Assembly: GCA_020744225.1 (NCBI GenBank)
Contig: JAGMWG010000003.1
Coordinates: forward strand, 2,046,001 to 2,110,000
Length of the DNA: 64,000 bases
From: Paraphoma chrysanthemicola
Taxonomy: Eukaryota > Ascomycota > Dothideomycetes > Pleosporales > Phaeosphaeriaceae
Direction: 5' to 3'
The notes beneath the pieces were generated by a model. The model searched no databases. It was not told where the DNA came from and saw nothing but the letters and a program-made list of their open reading frames with translations. Shown one piece after another: positions 12,744 to 22,695 of this stretch. The position numbers were made by a program, and so were the translations under genes. How positions within the stretch are numbered: the first letter of the stretch is position 1; every line of letters begins with the position of its first letter.

Positions 12744-13691
12744 ATGATTCATCATCCCACCTGTCCTTACTACAGACCGCCCTGTTGGTCATGCGCTTGC
12801 ACATGCCAGCTCAACCAGCCAGTTCAGTTTCTTCATCAAGCTGCGGTGACGCCTACAACTTCTTCGCAGCCACGCATCCAGACTCAAATCCAACTTCGCA
12901 GACAAGCTCACACTCAGCAGACCTATCAACCTCTGCCTCGCCCATACTCTCCCCTCGATCCTGTCCAAGCAACTCGCCAAATCCGGCAAGGCTTCGAACG
13001 CGCCGCTCAACGCCTTGACAACCTTGGCCAGCTGTGCGAGCGACGCGTACACTTCAACATCCCACCACGCACAACCAAACGCAGCACATCTCTCTACTTC
13101 GATGGAATCTGCGACTCTCACCCCCTCGAGCGCGACAGACTCCGCCACCGCTCCGTTTCATCGCCAGACAGTCCACTTCCACGCCCAATCTCACGCCCAC
13201 AACTCGATACGCACCAGCCGACGATATACATTGTAACATTCAGCACCGACGCCGTTCCAAATACCTCCCGCAATGTCTCAGCATTATTGGCATCACAGAA
13301 TCCCCTTCGCAATCCCCCTATTCCACACCTCTACACCATCGACGCGCGCAACATCACACCGCCATCCGCTCACCATTGCAAGAAGTACTCGGGGATATCC
13401 CCGGTCGTCCAAGATATTATGCTCAACGACCGCGCCGCGCGCAAAGCCATTAAGACGGCAGTGCGCGAATTGCTCGATTTTGGTGTGAGGGAGCGCGCAA
13501 AGGGGCCGGGAGGGAGGATGGAGGTGTGCATGACTGTTTGTTGTACGGCGGGGACGCATCGGAGTGTGGCGATCGGGGAGCTGATTGCGCAGGGTGTGAA
13601 GGGTGAGGTAGGGAGGTTAGGAACGAGAGAGGGAGTGAGGGTAGTTGTGAGGCATGTGCATCGGATGAAGGGGAGGGGAGATCCATTTTGA
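12744..13691 (+). CDS. RapZ C-terminal-domain-like protein
   Basis: Single-exon frame of 315 aa starting at ATG 12744. The N-terminal half is rich in Pro, Arg, Gln and Ser and shows no recognisable fold. From about residue 155 it reads as a RapZ/YvcJ C-terminal-type domain: TIYIVTFST, then a region with NITPP, and the signature CCTAGTHRSVAIGELIAQ. The C-terminus (VVVRHVHRMKGRGDPF) matches the end of the same domain. In bacterial RapZ the C-terminal domain binds amino-sugar phosphate and RNA. The P-loop ATPase half of bacterial RapZ is not visible here. The function of stand-alone fungal versions is not known to me. A broken relative lies 4.7 kb downstream (18364-18656). The N-terminal boundary is uncertain because another open frame overlaps the 5' part. 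Confidence 0.72.
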   Translation: MIHHPTCPYYRPPCWSCACTCQLNQPVQFLHQAAVTPTTSSQPRIQTQIQLRRQAHTQQTYQPLPRPYSPLDPVQATRQIRQGFERAAQRLDNLGQLCERRVHFNIPPRTTKRSTSLYFDGICDSHPLERDRLRHRSVSSPDSPLPRPISRPQLDTHQPTIYIVTFSTDAVPNTSRNVSALLASQNPLRNPPIPHLYTIDARNITPPSAHHCKKYSGISPVVQDIMLNDRAARKAIKTAVRELLDFGVRERAKGPGGRMEVCMTVCCTAGTHRSVAIGELIAQGVKGEVGRLGTREGVRVVVRHVHRMKGRGDPF

Positions 13692-13972
13692 TGGGTAGAT
13701 GGATTGGGTGGCGGCAGGTGAAATAGTTGGGTTTGGAGATCTGGATTGGAATGATTTGGGGCGAGATGGAGGGCTAAGATTGGAACTTGGATGGTCGAAT
13801 GATTGATACCCAGGCTGGAAGATGAAATTGAAACCCTGATATTGTTCTACATGAAAAAGACATCGTACCAGTGACTTGCTCGCAGCAGTATACGAGCGCA
13901 AGTCGAACCATGACTCCACCTGACTTTTCCCCGAATCCTTCATTTGCGAATTCTACTCTGTACACTCATCTT

Positions 13973-15515
13973 CTACGCCGTCTTCTTCTTGCCAATGCTA
14001 GTATCGATGCTGCCCAGCACCCAAACGGCAGAGAATACAGCAAACATGCCCAGCGTGATAACGATTGGCTTCCTGTAACCTGCAGTCCATGGGTAGTCAT
14101 ATGTGACGATAAGATCGCGATCCCGGAACTCGTCGACGAGATTGATAGCGGTCAAGCTCAGTGTTGTACGGCCAAGTGTGTCCATGAAAGTCCTGTGCAG
14201 GCTTGTCGAGTTCTCCACAATCGGGACAGTCGTCGAGAACTTGACGTTGGTAGCACCTTCGGGAAGAATGACGCGAAGGTTGACGCGACCGTACGAGATG
14301 CCCTCGCCAGAGCGCGGGCCCTCAAGGAAGGGTACCTTGAGCGCATACGTCTCGCCAGTCGAAAGCTTGCGCAGGTAGGTCGACAGATCGGCGTTCCAAC
14401 CCACGCGGAAGCTGTACTTCCATGTTCCAAAGACAGGATATCTGGGCTTCAGCTCGAGCAGAGCCTCTTTCCTGCCGGGACGGAATTTCGAGGTGGAGAC
14501 GTTGCCGATATCGTCAGTGAAGTAGGGGTCGACGGCACCGGGGTGCAGAGGGAGGTTAAGACCCTTGAGAGCGAATGTCGGAGGGTTCATGTACGCCTGC
14601 TTCTGCCACTCGACGCGCGAGAAGTGGTTCTTCAGCCCGGCGCCCTGGTTCACGAGCCAGTATCGCTCCTCAGACGCCAAGTTACCTCCCCAGTGCGAGA
14701 CCTCGATGTCGCGCTCCAGCACTGTCGCATGTGTGACAGGCTTGGTGAACTCGTAGCGTACGCTGACGGACTGCTGTGCGCCTGCTGGGACGTTGTTGTA
14801 CAGGCCATATGTGAGGGTCGAACCCTGCTTCTGCGGGTCGGCCTTTTGCTCATCATTGAGCTCAGCGGGCAGAGATGTGTAATCGGGCACGTCGCTGTTC
14901 GGGAACTTTACTTTGGTACGCTGCTTCTCGGTAATGTAGGCAGAGGGCGTGTAGGCGCTGAAAGTGTACTGGAGGTACTGCTTGTCTGACTGGGCGATTT
15001 GCGCGGGAACCGGGTTAAGGGAGGAGAGCACCGAGTATGAGATGCTCAGCGTCAGTTGCGCCTTGGGTGCGAGGGGCTCGGGAAGGTTGATTTTATAGAA
15101 CTCGGTCGAGCTGGTGTCATGTCAGCCTGGCAAACTCAAGTGAATGGACCTATACAACGCACCTGTCCTGGTCAATACCAACAACCTCAGCCTTGAATAT
15201 TCCCTTATCAGCAGCCTTCCTGTCTCTTACTTCCAGTCCACCAATCTTTGATATTAAGCTCGTCTCAAAGGGCAAATAGTACTCGGATTGCGCCTTCGAG
15301 TCAATGTTCTCAATTACAACATTGATGGTTTCTCTCGGGTACGCCTTGTCCAGATTGATTGTCTTGACCAAATTGTTGTTCTTGAAGACCTGTGGAGGCG
15401 TGAAGGTGCTCGGCAGCAGTTGCTTCGATAGCAGTGGTTTAGATTGGTTAAGCTCGGCGGATGCGAAGCTCGAGACAGCCGCTATGCAGCCTGCCAGAAA
15501 GCTAATTGACCTCAT
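13973..15515 (-). CDS. OST1: Ribophorin I, oligosaccharyltransferase subunit
   Basis: Non-catalytic subunit of the ER oligosaccharyltransferase that transfers glycans to Asn-X-Ser/Thr. Model: complement(13973..15110, 15163..15515), 496 aa, with one 52-nt intron; the junction gives GIDQDSSTEFYKINLPEP. Residues 1-20 form a signal peptide (ending near SFASA). The lumenal ribophorin I domain follows, with NLDKAYPRETINVVIEN near the start and the conserved WGGNLASEERYWLVNQGAGL segment in the middle. A single membrane segment (PIVITLGMFAVFSAVWVLG) lies near the C-terminus. The cytosolic tail ends KKTA, which fits a dilysine KKxx ER-retrieval signal read by COPI. Length agrees with fungal Ost1 (about 480 aa). 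It is divergent from the pseudouridine enzyme, 205 bp apart. Confidence 0.95.
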
Positions 15516-15720
15516 GATGGGTACCAGTACAGTTACCCAGTCACATGCGAGGTTTTGGATGGAAATGAGGTGGACGTGGTGGTGTTGCTGAGATGTTGCG
15601 CATGCGCGGCTGTTGCGTCGTGTTCACTTCGATCGGAGTTTGGGGACACCTCCGTGCTTGGCATTGCGACAGCTCAAGCTTCACCCCACCACCTACCCTC
15701 GCAGCTTCCTGCACAACATC
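15516..15720. promoter_or_regulatory. Shared divergent promoter of OST1 and the pseudouridine enzyme
   Basis: The 205 bp between the two start codons must hold both core promoters. I see no clear TATA box. Some T/G-rich and C-rich tracts are present, as is common for fungal housekeeping promoters. Confidence 0.5.
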
Positions 15721-18268
15721 ATGAGGCTTCTCTCCAAAGCGCTGAATAGGCTACAGCTACACAGTCTCCGCGCTGGCTTGGTTTGCAGTGCGGGGAGGCG
15801 TCACCTGACTAACAATGGCTTCTTCCGTGTTTCTGAAGAGGTGCGGGAAGCTCTGAATTCTAAGAAGCCAGTCGTCGCGCTCGAGACGACGATATACACT
15901 CATGGTATACCGAAGCTGATAGGGATTGAGTCACTCATCATGTGACTAACAACACTACTAGGCTTCCCATACCCTGAAAATGTCGCCCTTGCGTCCCTGC
16001 TCGAAAGCGTAGTCCGAACCAATGGAGGAGTTCCTGCGACTATTGGCATACTGGATGGTGTAGCCCGGGTTGGTATGGATCCGGAAGAGCTGATAAAACT
16101 GGCTTCTTCTGCTGGTCAAGCGACGACCCTCAAGCTTTCACGGCGGGACCTGAGCTACGTCGGTGGGCTCCGTTTGACTGGCAAGCTCTTCAATGGCGGC
16201 ACAACCATTGCTGGTACCATGTTGCTAGCACACTTAGCTGGCATCAAAATCTTTGGTACCGGCGGTCTTGGTGGTGTCCACCGTGGAGCCGAGTCTAGCA
16301 TGGATATATCTGCCGATTTGACTGAGCTCGGGCGAACGCCTGTGACAGTCATTTCAAGTGGTTGCAAGAGCTTCCTCGACATTCCCAGAACACTTGAATA
16401 CCTCGAGACAGAAGGCGTGGGCGTAGGAACATTTGCAGATGGACGCAAGGGTAGCGTGGACTTCCCAGCATTTTGGTCTAGAGACAGTGGCGTTAAGAGT
16501 CCGACCACCATTGCGGATGAGGCCGAAGCCGCTGCAATCATTTGTAGGCTTTCCCTTGCTACAAGACGATGCTCGTGCTAACATGTCTCAGATGCCCAGA
16601 ATGCGCTCCAGATCCAATCTGGCCTCCACTTCGCCAATCCCGTGCCAACAGAGTTCGCCATACCCAAGGAAGAAATGGACGTCGTGATAGCCGAAGCACT
16701 TCGACAAGCTGATGCTTCTTCCATCTCTGGCAAAGATAATACGCCCTTCGTACTCAATAAGATTAAAGAGCTTACGAAGGGCAAGAGCATTCCTGCCAAC
16801 AGGGCTCTTATCGAGTCAAACGTCAAGCGAGCCTCTATTGTAGCTCGGGAATTAGCTGTTCTCGAGGCAAAGCAAGAAGAAGCCCAAGGGTGAGCCAGCA
16901 CTCTTGCCGTCAAAGACGGAACTGGTGCTGATGTAAGTACGTAGACGAACCTCCTACTTCAGCCCAGTTTTCTCAACGCCCTCAGAGCATCTGATGAGCG
17001 ATGCATCATTCTCAAACTCCGAACCTGTGACCCCGTTCCCTGACTCCGTTACACCTGTCACAAAACCAACAGACGCTGCCGACATCATTGTAGCCGGGGC
17101 ACTTGCAGTTGATTTCTCTTGTGACTACGCTCCTTTCACGACTTCTGCAAGTCAAATCGATCCTCTGCCACACACTTCAAATCCAGCGATAATCAATCAG
17201 AGTCTCGGTGGCGTGGCGCACAACATCGCAAAAGCTGCTCATCTGCTAGGTGGGTTTGTACACCTCCACAGCGCTGTGGGAAATGACTTCACCGGTCGGG
17301 CAGCAATAAGCCAGCTTGAGGGCGAAGGCATGTCTGTCGCTGGCGTGAGGATACTTCCCAAGCCTGCGAGGACTGCACAGTATGTAGCAGTAAATGATGC
17401 CAACAAAGATCTTGCGCTGGCGATGGCAGACATGTCCATTCTAGAAGCCATACCTCAGACTACGATCAAGGAGCTAGCAGCGGCTATTTTCAACGGTTCG
17501 TCTAGTCCACCAAAAGTCTTTGTTGCCGACGCAAATTGGTCCTCTGTCGCCTTGAACACGTGGTTGCAGGCCGCCCGGCAGATTTCTGCAACGACGATGT
17601 TTGAGCCAGTTTCTACCGCGAAAGCGGTCCGCATTTTCCCACTTGCTGCGCCGACAGCATCCAATCATGTCGACGTTTTTGCGAGTCCGTTGGTAGATGT
17701 GATCACACCCAACAATCACGAGCTAGTTGCACTACACGACTTCGCGTACCAGGCATCCTACTTCGAACATCCTGCATGGTTCTCCATCATCGACGCTATT
17801 GGCATACCCCCTTCCGGCCTTCGTGTGCCACTTGCTATTACTACAAGCTCGGAGATCGTCGACCAAGGTATTCCACAGCAAGCTATCAAGTTACTTCCAT
17901 TTTTCCCGACCATTCTGGCGAAGCTTGGTCCTCAGGGTGTGCTGATGGTAAAGCTCCTCGAAGCCAGCGCTCCAGAGCTTCACAGCGAAACAGAACGACA
18001 ATATGTCCTTGCGCGAAACTTGACCGGACATGCCAAGATTGGTGGACTCTATGTGCGACTTTTTCCACCAGAGCGTGTGCTGTCGCCGGAAGAGGTGGTC
18101 AGTGTGAATGGCATCGGTGACACGTTTTGCGGAGCACTCGCTGTTGGGCTTGCCAGCCAACGACGTGTGCAGGATGTTGTCAACTTTGCGCAACAAGCGG
18201 CGGGGCTCAGTTTGAAGAGCAGAGAGAGCGTGAGCCCTGAACTCAAAGATTTGAAGAGCGAATGGTGA
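15721..18268 (+). CDS. Bifunctional pseudouridine-5'-phosphate glycosidase / pseudouridine kinase
   Basis: Catabolism of pseudouridine: a PfkB-type kinase makes pseudouridine 5'-phosphate and a PsuG/IndA-type glycosidase splits it to uracil and ribose 5-phosphate. Model: join(15721..15904, 15962..16543, 16592..16889, 16963..18268), 789 aa. All phases agree, including the junction at 16889/16963 that joins the two halves (EEAQGPVFSTPSEHL). The glycosidase half shows VALETTIYTHGFPYPENVAL, TLKLSRRDL, FGTGGLGGVHRGAE and NRALIESNV. The kinase half shows INQSLGGVAHNIAKAAHLLG and the PfkB signature VNGIGDTFCGALAVGL with the catalytic Asp. The first 35 residues are Arg/Leu-rich and free of acidic residues, which suggests a mitochondrial presequence. 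The same fusion is known in other fungi (annotated in S. pombe as C1861.05). The last intron (73 nt) is the least certain. Confidence 0.93.
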
Positions 18269-19176
18269 AACCTATATGAAATGATAATACGGAGCTCATT
18301 CTACTTCAATATCCCCGCAAACATCGCACTTTTATTCGACATCTCTTGCAGTCTCATTTCTTTTGGCAACCACTCCTATCAGCGAGCATGATGCCATTTT
18401 GCAACGTGATTCAAGCTCTGCTACCACGTACTGCAGCCCCCCCTCTCAACAAAACCTCAATCCTATCACGGCAACTGTATGCATAAGTCTCATACTCAAC
18501 CATGGTGTTGGAGCGCGACCCCGTGGTTGTGAAACAACGCCTCGATGCCTGCATGCAAGCACGCATAGAAGCGTTGCTGCGGCGGAGATCATTGCGCAGA
18601 AACTAAGGGACTTGGGCATATGGAATGTGCATGAACATCATGCGCACCGGCAGTGACTATCAGGCGATGTGTCCTAATAATCTGCTATATATGAGAAGTC
18701 AAGCTTGAGGACAGATCCGTTCCATTACCAGTCTTTGCCTCCCCTGACAGTTTCAGCGGCGTTAGAAAGAGTTGGCATAGTGAACTCGTCTGTAGCTAAT
18801 ATTATCTTGCTTGCGGTTTTCCTCAACTAAATGACTTTATCAGGACCTCGGCGCCTGCCCTGGGGTGAGTCAGGGCCCCTCTTTCACATGGCATGATCTT
18901 CGCCACAGCTTTCAAAGACTGTGCGTCAAGGGCGTATGCACACAGCTAACAAGGAAGGCATACTTTTTCTCGATAACACTCAGAGGCTAAGCATACATAT
19001 ATCAAACATAATTCCCATTGGCCGTCAAACACACACAAGAACGTCGTGCATCGCATACCCGCTCCCGTGAATCCGGGGTAACCATTCCGGAAACAGCCTA
19101 GCCCCAAACAGCATGTACCTAGGTACACCGACCATTCCAATATCCTGCTTCCCCAACACCATCCACTGTTAGAACG
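18269..19176. other. Intergenic with a RapZ-C-like fragment
   Basis: About 0.9 kb between the pseudouridine enzyme and the CutC gene. Apart from the fragment at 18364-18656 I see no gene. The last 200 bp before 19177 should be the CutC promoter. Confidence 0.6.
18364..18656 (+). pseudogene. RapZ-C-like gene fragment
   Basis: The last 40 codons read ASTHRSVAAAEIIAQKL, then WNVHEHHAHRQ and a stop. This matches the core and end of the RapZ C-terminal domain and resembles the intact protein encoded at 12744-13691 (AGTHRSVAIGELIAQ, VVVRHVHR). The frame has no ATG, its N-terminal part has no domain similarity, and the region before the core (ARPRGCETTPRCLH) lacks the usual strand-turn pattern. I read it as a decayed or truncated copy. 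A very short spliced gene with an unseen upstream exon cannot be excluded. It follows the pseudouridine enzyme by about 100 bp on the same strand. Confidence 0.55.
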
Positions 19177-19890
19177 ATGCTCGAAATCGCATGCTTCACC
19201 CCCTCCTCCGCCCTCACCGCCGCCCGGGCCGGCGCAGACCGTCTGGAACTCTGCGCCTCGTACTCGCTAGGTGGCACCACTCCGTCCATCAGCACGCTGC
19301 TGTCCATCCGCAGGGAAACTCAAATCCCAATTAATGTCATGATCCGCCCACGCGGAGGCGATTTCCACTATTCGGCCGCCGAGTTTGAGCAAATGAAGCT
19401 CGACGTCGCGCTGTTTGCACCGCTGGCAAGCGGGTATGTGTTTGGGCTTCTGGATGCGCGTGGGCACGTGGATGTAGCGCGAAATGCCGAGTTGGTGGAT
19501 ATTGCGAGCCCGTTGCCGTGTACGTTTCATCGCGCGATTGATGAGGTTGTGGAGCTGGACGACGAGGTGGAGAAGGTGGTCAAGTGTGGGTTTAAGAGCG
19601 TCTTGTTGAGCGGGGGCACGAGGACGGCGGAGGAGGGGGTCGAGATGGTGAGGGGCTTGCAGGAGACGTATGGCGGGAAGTTGAGTTTGGTGATTGGGGG
19701 TGGGGTTAGGAGTGCGAATGTTGAGATGTTGAAGAGAAGGGCAGGCGTGGAGTGGGTGCATAGTGCTGCGATCACGGGCGAGGGTGAAGAGGTGGATGGG
19801 GAGGAGGTGGGGAAGTTGAAGGCGGTGCTGGACAGAATGAGGGGTCAGACACAGAACGATGTGAAGAATGATGAAGAGATGGGAGAATGA
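19177..19890 (+). CDS. CutC family protein (copper homeostasis CutC-like)
   Basis: Single-exon gene, 237 aa, which fits the CutC family length of about 230-250. The protein begins MLEIACFTPSSALTAARAGA and continues RLELCASYSLGGTTPS. This is the N-terminal CutC pattern EIC...SA..A..gGAdRiELC..l..GG.TPS. The sequences NVMIRPRGGDFHYS and FKSVLLSGGTRTAEEG match the TIM-barrel core. Despite the name, a direct role in copper handling is poorly established, and a hydrolase or isomerase role has been suggested for some members. Probably cytosolic, as no signal peptide is seen. The last 40 residues are acidic and charged and probably disordered. Confidence 0.9.
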   Translation: MLEIACFTPSSALTAARAGADRLELCASYSLGGTTPSISTLLSIRRETQIPINVMIRPRGGDFHYSAAEFEQMKLDVALFAPLASGYVFGLLDARGHVDVARNAELVDIASPLPCTFHRAIDEVVELDDEVEKVVKCGFKSVLLSGGTRTAEEGVEMVRGLQETYGGKLSLVIGGGVRSANVEMLKRRAGVEWVHSAAITGEGEEVDGEEVGKLKAVLDRMRGQTQNDVKNDEEMGE

Positions 19891-20178
19891 TTTGGTGAAG
19901 CATGTTTTCGCATGTACAGGTGTCGAGATGCATTATGGACAGAACTCGACTGCAGCCCTTCACCACTTCTGCAAGATGTCGACCAAGGCCTACCCACCAC
20001 TGGAACCAAAACATCACGCGGAACTTCAGCTGTCTCAAAATTATTCATTAAGCGGCCGTATCCATTGGCAGGCCAGAATATGGATATTCAGCCTCCGAAG
20101 GGGTATCATCCAAGGACCAGCCATCCCTGCTCAACATATCCCAATATTCGCTCCTGTACCTTCGAACATCGCCCAATT

Positions 20179-21009
20179 CTACAAGGCATAGAGCGCATAC
20201 GCCAACGCGCCTAATACACCCATCCTAGCCTCGCCCACCACCCTGCCTGCCGCACCTGTACTCGACGCACTCGCCGCAGCCTGCTGTGTACTCGTCACAA
20301 CCGTCGTCTGCTCCGCAATCGTCGTCGCTTGCGTCACAGTCCTCGCCGGCACTGACGTGCTCACAGGCACACCACTGACCGTCGCTACCCTCACGGTGCC
20401 CGGCACAGTCGTCGGCCCCGTGTACGTCGTTCCCGGAATCACAGTCGTGTACACGATAATCGAGCCAAGCTGGTTCGCCGGCACCGCAGATCCCGTTCCG
20501 GTGCCAGTGTACTGCGGCGGGATCGAGAGCGTCGAGGTGTTGGGTTTATCCCCCGGGGCCGCGCTGTAGATGTCTCCTTGCTGGCCGTTTGAGGCATATG
20601 TCCCTGTAAGCAAGTTTGCGCTGTTTCCGCCCGAAGTGTATTCGCCTGTTGTCAACGAGCCGTACGATCCGTCTGCGAAGGCGTAGTTGGTGGTGAATTT
20701 GTCGTAGCACATTGGGATGTTGAGGTTTTGCACGTTGACGCAGTCGAGACTGGCGCGGCAGCAGAATCCGGAGTCGCGCACGAGGAGAGATGAGGGTGCG
20801 CGCTTGTTGAAGGAAATGCCCTTGACTGAGCCGAGCACATCGGTGTACAGAGACTTAAGAGCGGAACCAAAGGCTGGTGGTGTGAGGCCTGTTGCGCCAT
20901 TGGGTTGGCATGGCTCGCATGGGTCGTCGTTGGAAGCCTTGTTAGGGGATTCGAGAGGCGATGCGTATGCGGTTGCTGCGAGAGCGAGGGCAAAGAATTT
21001 GAGCGACAT
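20179..21009 (-). CDS. Secreted Cys-containing protein with probable GPI anchor
   Basis: Single exon, 276 aa; the ATG at 21009 is chosen because a signal peptide starts there (MSLKFFALALAATAYASPLE), while the frame extends upstream without secretory features. The mature N-terminal half has two close Cys pairs (DPCEPC, GFCC) plus two single Cys (LDCVNV, PMC), suggesting three disulfides. The second half is a Thr/Ser/Val-rich stalk. It ends in a small-residue patch (ASSTGAAG) followed by a hydrophobic tail (MGVLGALAYALYAL), which is the GPI-signal layout. Probably a cell-wall or plasma-membrane surface protein. I do not recognise a named family; hydrophobin-like is unlikely because the Cys spacing differs. 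Confidence 0.8.
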   Translation of the reverse strand: MSLKFFALALAATAYASPLESPNKASNDDPCEPCQPNGATGLTPPAFGSALKSLYTDVLGSVKGISFNKRAPSSLLVRDSGFCCRASLDCVNVQNLNIPMCYDKFTTNYAFADGSYGSLTTGEYTSGGNSANLLTGTYASNGQQGDIYSAAPGDKPNTSTLSIPPQYTGTGTGSAVPANQLGSIIVYTTVIPGTTYTGPTTVPGTVRVATVSGVPVSTSVPARTVTQATTIAEQTTVVTSTQQAAASASSTGAAGRVVGEARMGVLGALAYALYAL

Positions 21010-22695
21010 GATTACTGTGTTGTGTGTTCGTGCAATATTGGTGTAGCGAATGTATGGTGTAATGATTAGAATTCGATTGTTATGTTCCGTAGGATGTTTC
21101 GACAAAGTTGTTACGACTACAAGTACCACTAAACGAATGTCTGGTACACAGCAGCGTCAAATGGAATCCAAGCGAGCGAGCGGCGTGGTTGAATAAAAGC
21201 AGGGCAGGCAGTTGCCAAGGGGTCGAACGGGCAGGCGCAACTACATATACCCACACCACCATCCTACCCTTTCATCGCATCGAACCATGCACAATCTATC
21301 CTAGTACTTTAGTCACTCTGCGCTCCAATCACAACCCCAGTCTATGACCTCCCATCCTCCCAAGTGGCGACGGCGAGTATTACGTAGCCCCGTTTTTTTG
21401 TAGCGTCCAGGAACAGGAACCGTTCCCGCTTCGCGAGGATAGGACAACATCCGAGGAACCGGGAGTAGGCGATCTCTGCTTTGACAGCGTTAATGTGCCG
21501 TGTGATGGGCCTCCGGAAATTTGAAAGTCGGAGTGGAGTGTATGTCTGATTCGATGGTCAATGTTGTGCTTTTCTTCCATTTGTACGGTCATTCTAGAAC
21601 AAGATGTGTTCAATGAACTTCGCCAGTTTGCTTGCTGGTCCGCAATTCTTTCCCATGCCCCAAGACCACGTGCATCCCAACCGTTGGCAATATCTTGGAA
21701 ACAAAAACCCATCCCTCACTCTTTTCCTTCCCATGTCCAGCGCTAACTGAAATCCCCTCCCCTACCCCTCATATGATTCGCCCAAGGCGAATGTTCGGCA
21801 CCTCTACGCAGTAATGATCGTCTACCCACCGCATGGCTAGCGGACGTTAGAACCTTCGCTAGCGGCCAGGGGCGTTATTACCATCGTGATGGTTCGTAGT
21901 AGGCAAGTGGAGCGTGATAGGGATTTTCAATAGCCCTGCATAGGAGCTTGTGCGGTATGATGACAAGCTCAGGAACGAAGCGTCTTTGTTGATAAATCCG
22001 AATTATGGATACCAATTTTTTTCTGTATATGCTGGGCTGGGTTTATAACATGCGCATGGTGTGGTTGACGATTGAATGTGGTGCAGGGTCTTCCCTGCCT
22101 TGCCTGCTATACCGATTACGCAATTGGGTTGATTGTTCATGTCGTCGCACAAGCACTACTACTACTACAAAGCATGCTTCATGGCACGTTGCTCAGATCT
22201 GACATGCTCGTGCTGCGCTCCAGTTTTCATGCACAAATTATCTTCCGCATGCTCGCGAAGGATCACCAAAGTACAGAATCGCGGGTCAGGCCGGATACGA
22301 AGCCAATATCGCTCAGCGCGGGTACTCGGCAGCAAGCATCGATGTTGAAATTTTCTCGCGCAACCATCGTGAGCACTAATGCGGCCGATTCGAGAATCTC
22401 TCGGTGCGCTGGCGTCGGCCCGCTCTTCTGATTGCGTATTGGCGTTGCGTTGAGCTCGCGATGCCTTTGGCGAGGTGCTTGGGACGTGGGCTAAAATTAG
22501 ATTCACTGAATGGATGATCGACGCAGGAACAGGTCTTGTGAGCAGGCGAGCAGGCGAGCGCAACGGTGTGGTTGCATCTGTCGCCACTGCGAGCTTAGGA
22601 AGAGCAAGAAATGCCATAGACTGATTTCGCCTGGTGGTGTTGTCATAGGCCTATAACTCCGGGGTATCTAACGCCAAACGCCTTGCCGCATGCGC
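21010..22695. other. Intergenic, no supported gene
   Basis: About 1.7 kb between the 5' end of the GPI-type protein gene and the 3' end of the SAS2-type gene. The first few hundred bases should be the promoter of the GPI-type gene. I see only short overlapping frames, with no motif or repeat. Confidence 0.55.

Noticed and set aside
12632..13018. 128-codon frame overlapping the start of the RapZ-C gene
   Set aside because: Ser/Pro-rich with no motif. The overlapping frame 12744-13691 carries the conserved domain to its end.
13871..14989. 372-codon open frame on the plus strand
   Set aside because: It lies wholly antisense to OST1 exon 2, whose protein is clearly conserved. It has no domain and reflects the codon bias of the real gene.
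16994..18268. Pseudouridine kinase as a separate gene
   Set aside because: A GT-AG intron at 16890-16962 joins the frames in phase, and the fused form is known in fungi. The ATG at 16994 then is internal.
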